From: Acidocella sp.
Lineage (GTDB): Bacteria > Pseudomonadota > Alphaproteobacteria > Acetobacterales > Acetobacteraceae
Reading direction: 5' to 3'
NCBI GenBank assembly: GCA_028687415.1
Contig: JAQUAC010000118.1
Coordinates: 1-6,960, forward strand
DNA length: 6,960 bases
The notes under the pieces were generated by a model. That model did not search any database and was not told the DNA's origin. It was given only the letters and a program-made list of their open reading frames with translations. This document shows positions 5,815 through 6,960 of this stretch, piece by piece. The position numbers were made by a program, and so were the translations under genes. How positions within the stretch are numbered: position 1 is the first letter of the stretch; each line of letters starts with the position of its first letter.

Positions 5815-6960
5815 GCGGGTCGGCATTTTGGGGAGACGGTGCATCAGCTCGGGCGCATTTTCATGCTGCTCGTTATGCTGGGGCTGGGGCTGTTTGGGGT
5901 GTTCGCTTTCCGCCTTTCCTTCGGGCCGATGCAAATCCCGGTCCTGGCCTCATGGCTGGCCACCGCCGGCACGGGGCAGGGTATTGTGGTTAAGGTGGCG
6001 ATGGCCGAACTCGCCTGGCAGGGTTACCGCCAGGGCGGGGGCATGCCGGTTTCGCTGCAACTGGGCGACATCTCAGTGCGCAACGCGGTCGGACTGGAGC
6101 TGGCCCATATTCCCACGGCGGAGCTGGTGGTGCCCCCGGCGGATCTGTTCGGCGCGCATGTGCCGCTGCTCATTGAGGGTAGCGGCGCCCAGTTCACTGG
6201 CGCCACGGCCCCGGTTTCCTGGTACGCCAATCTGGTGCCGGGCAGCGGCTTCTCCCTGGCGCGCGGGGATTTTTACGTCACCCTCGGCGCTGGGGTGCTG
6301 GGCAAGGGCGATGGCAGCATCGCCATTTCTGGCGGCGGCTTCACCTTGCACGTCACTCCCGGCGCGGTGGACGTTACCGATGGCCGCGCCACCCTAGCCC
6401 CCACCGGGGCCAGCGCGCCGCATGTCGGCTTCACCTTCACCGCGCGGCGGCACGGCACCTGGGCCGGCGCCCTCACCGCCACGGTCGATACCGTGCAGGC
6501 GCAGGATCTGCGCGCCTATTGGCCCGCCCTGGCGGCACCCGAGGCACGCAAATGGGTGCTGGAGAACATCACCGCCGGCACTGCCACCCAGGCGGGCTTC
6601 ACCTTCTCCCTCACAGCGCCGGGCGATCTTTCGCGTCTCGCTTTAGCCGACGTCACCGGCCAGTTCACCGGTCAGGACCTCACGCTCGGCTGGGTCAAGG
6701 GCGCCACCCCGATCACGCATCTCAACGGCGTGTTCACTATGCGGGACCAGGACACGGCGGTCATCACCGCCAGTGCCGGACAGGTGGGCGGAGTGCAGCT
6801 CAGTAACGGCGCCATGACCATTATCGGCATGAGCAAGAAGGATCAGGTGGGCAATCTCTCGCTCAACCTCGCCGGCTCCATTCCAGACGTTCTGGCCGTG
6901 CTCTCCGCCCAGCCGCTGGACCTGCTGCGCCACGCCCCGCCAAGTCTGGCGGACGCCACC
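5791..6960 (+). CDS. DUF3971/YhdP-like membrane-anchored envelope protein, N-terminal 390 residues, 3' end outside window
   Basis: An uninterrupted frame runs from ATG 5791 to the last base without a stop, so the protein continues beyond the window. Residues 1-22 are basic and cytoplasmic; about 23-40 (FMLLVMLGLGLFGVFAF) form one membrane segment or uncleaved signal anchor. The rest is periplasmic in type: alternating beta-strand sequence rich in Gly, Thr and Val. The family signature is clear: GPMQIP just after the anchor (45-50), ELAWQG (73-78), PTAELVVPPADLFG (108-121), and YWPALAAPEARKWVLENITAG (243-263) of the DUF3971 region, followed by ITHLNGVFTMRDQDTAVITA. YhdP/AsmA/TamB relatives form long hydrophobic grooves thought to carry phospholipids between inner and outer membrane; that role here is inferred. 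Alternative start: GTG 5839, which has GGGGAG close upstream and still keeps the anchor. Divergent from glnE, 14 bases apart. Confidence 0.83.
   Translation, partial: MMKLRFGQAGRHFGETVHQLGRIFMLLVMLGLGLFGVFAFRLSFGPMQIPVLASWLATAGTGQGIVVKVAMAELAWQGYRQGGGMPVSLQLGDISVRNAVGLELAHIPTAELVVPPADLFGAHVPLLIEGSGAQFTGATAPVSWYANLVPGSGFSLARGDFYVTLGAGVLGKGDGSIAISGGGFTLHVTPGAVDVTDGRATLAPTGASAPHVGFTFTARRHGTWAGALTATVDTVQAQDLRAYWPALAAPEARKWVLENITAGTATQAGFTFSLTAPGDLSRLALADVTGQFTGQDLTLGWVKGATPITHLNGVFTMRDQDTAVITASAGQVGGVQLSNGAMTIIGMSKKDQVGNLSLNLAGSIPDVLAVLSAQPLDLLRHAPPSLADAT

Noticed and set aside
5247..5993. Plus-strand frame crossing from glnE into the DUF3971 gene
   Set aside because: Its protein makes no domain sense, and it is out of frame with the DUF3971 translation that shows an anchor and family motifs.
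5807..6397. Plus-strand 196-codon frame overlapping the DUF3971 gene
   Set aside because: Rich in Arg, Ser, Pro and Trp with no motif; the frame from 5791 gives the recognisable protein.
1..6960. Mobile elements, tRNA/rRNA genes, CRISPR arrays or a defence/novel multi-gene system
   Set aside because: No long direct or inverted repeats, transposase or integrase motifs, tRNA-like folds or spaced repeats were seen; almost all bases are taken up by five minus/plus-strand genes of known families plus the DUF3971 gene.

Overview
The window is GC-rich chromosomal DNA with tightly packed, overlapping genes and strong codon bias. The proteins (a two-lobed GlnE, a DUF3971/YhdP-like envelope protein, a Bcp peroxiredoxin and a GT8-like transferase) fit an alphaproteobacterium. 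The style of several of them suggests Rhodospirillales, probably Acetobacteraceae; that family placement is an inference from remembered sequence style, not from a search. No mobile element, tRNA, rRNA or CRISPR array is visible.

Layout. (1) 1-351, plus strand: the 3' end of mutM, the Fpg DNA glycosylase; its catalytic N-terminus lies before the window. (2) 348-1454, minus strand: a GAF-GGDEF diguanylate cyclase, convergent with mutM, the two stop codons sharing one TTAA. (3) 1455-1554: a short AT-rich gap, the only real intergenic space. (4) 1555-5776, minus strand: a three-gene overlapping operon, read glnE, bcp, then a GT8-like glycosyltransferase. glnE and bcp overlap by ATGA; bcp and the transferase overlap by TGATG. 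(5) 5791-6960, plus strand: an open frame with no stop before the window ends, encoding the N-terminal 390 residues of a DUF3971/YhdP-like membrane-anchored protein. It diverges from glnE with only 14 bases between the two assigned starts.

How the genes may work together. glnE sets glutamine synthetase activity according to nitrogen status, bcp removes hydroperoxides, and the transferase probably decorates an envelope or secreted glycan. Their overlapping stops and starts imply co-translation, but no shared pathway is evident. The cyclase after the gap may be read through from this operon or have its own promoter in the AT-rich gap. The two envelope-related genes (transferase and DUF3971 protein) flank glnE-bcp but lie on opposite strands.

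This looks like an ordinary housekeeping region, and I see no convincing new system. The points most worth checking are the altered zinc finger of the Fpg protein, the very tight divergent start region of glnE and the DUF3971 gene, and a three-codon leader frame overlapping the GTG start of the cyclase.
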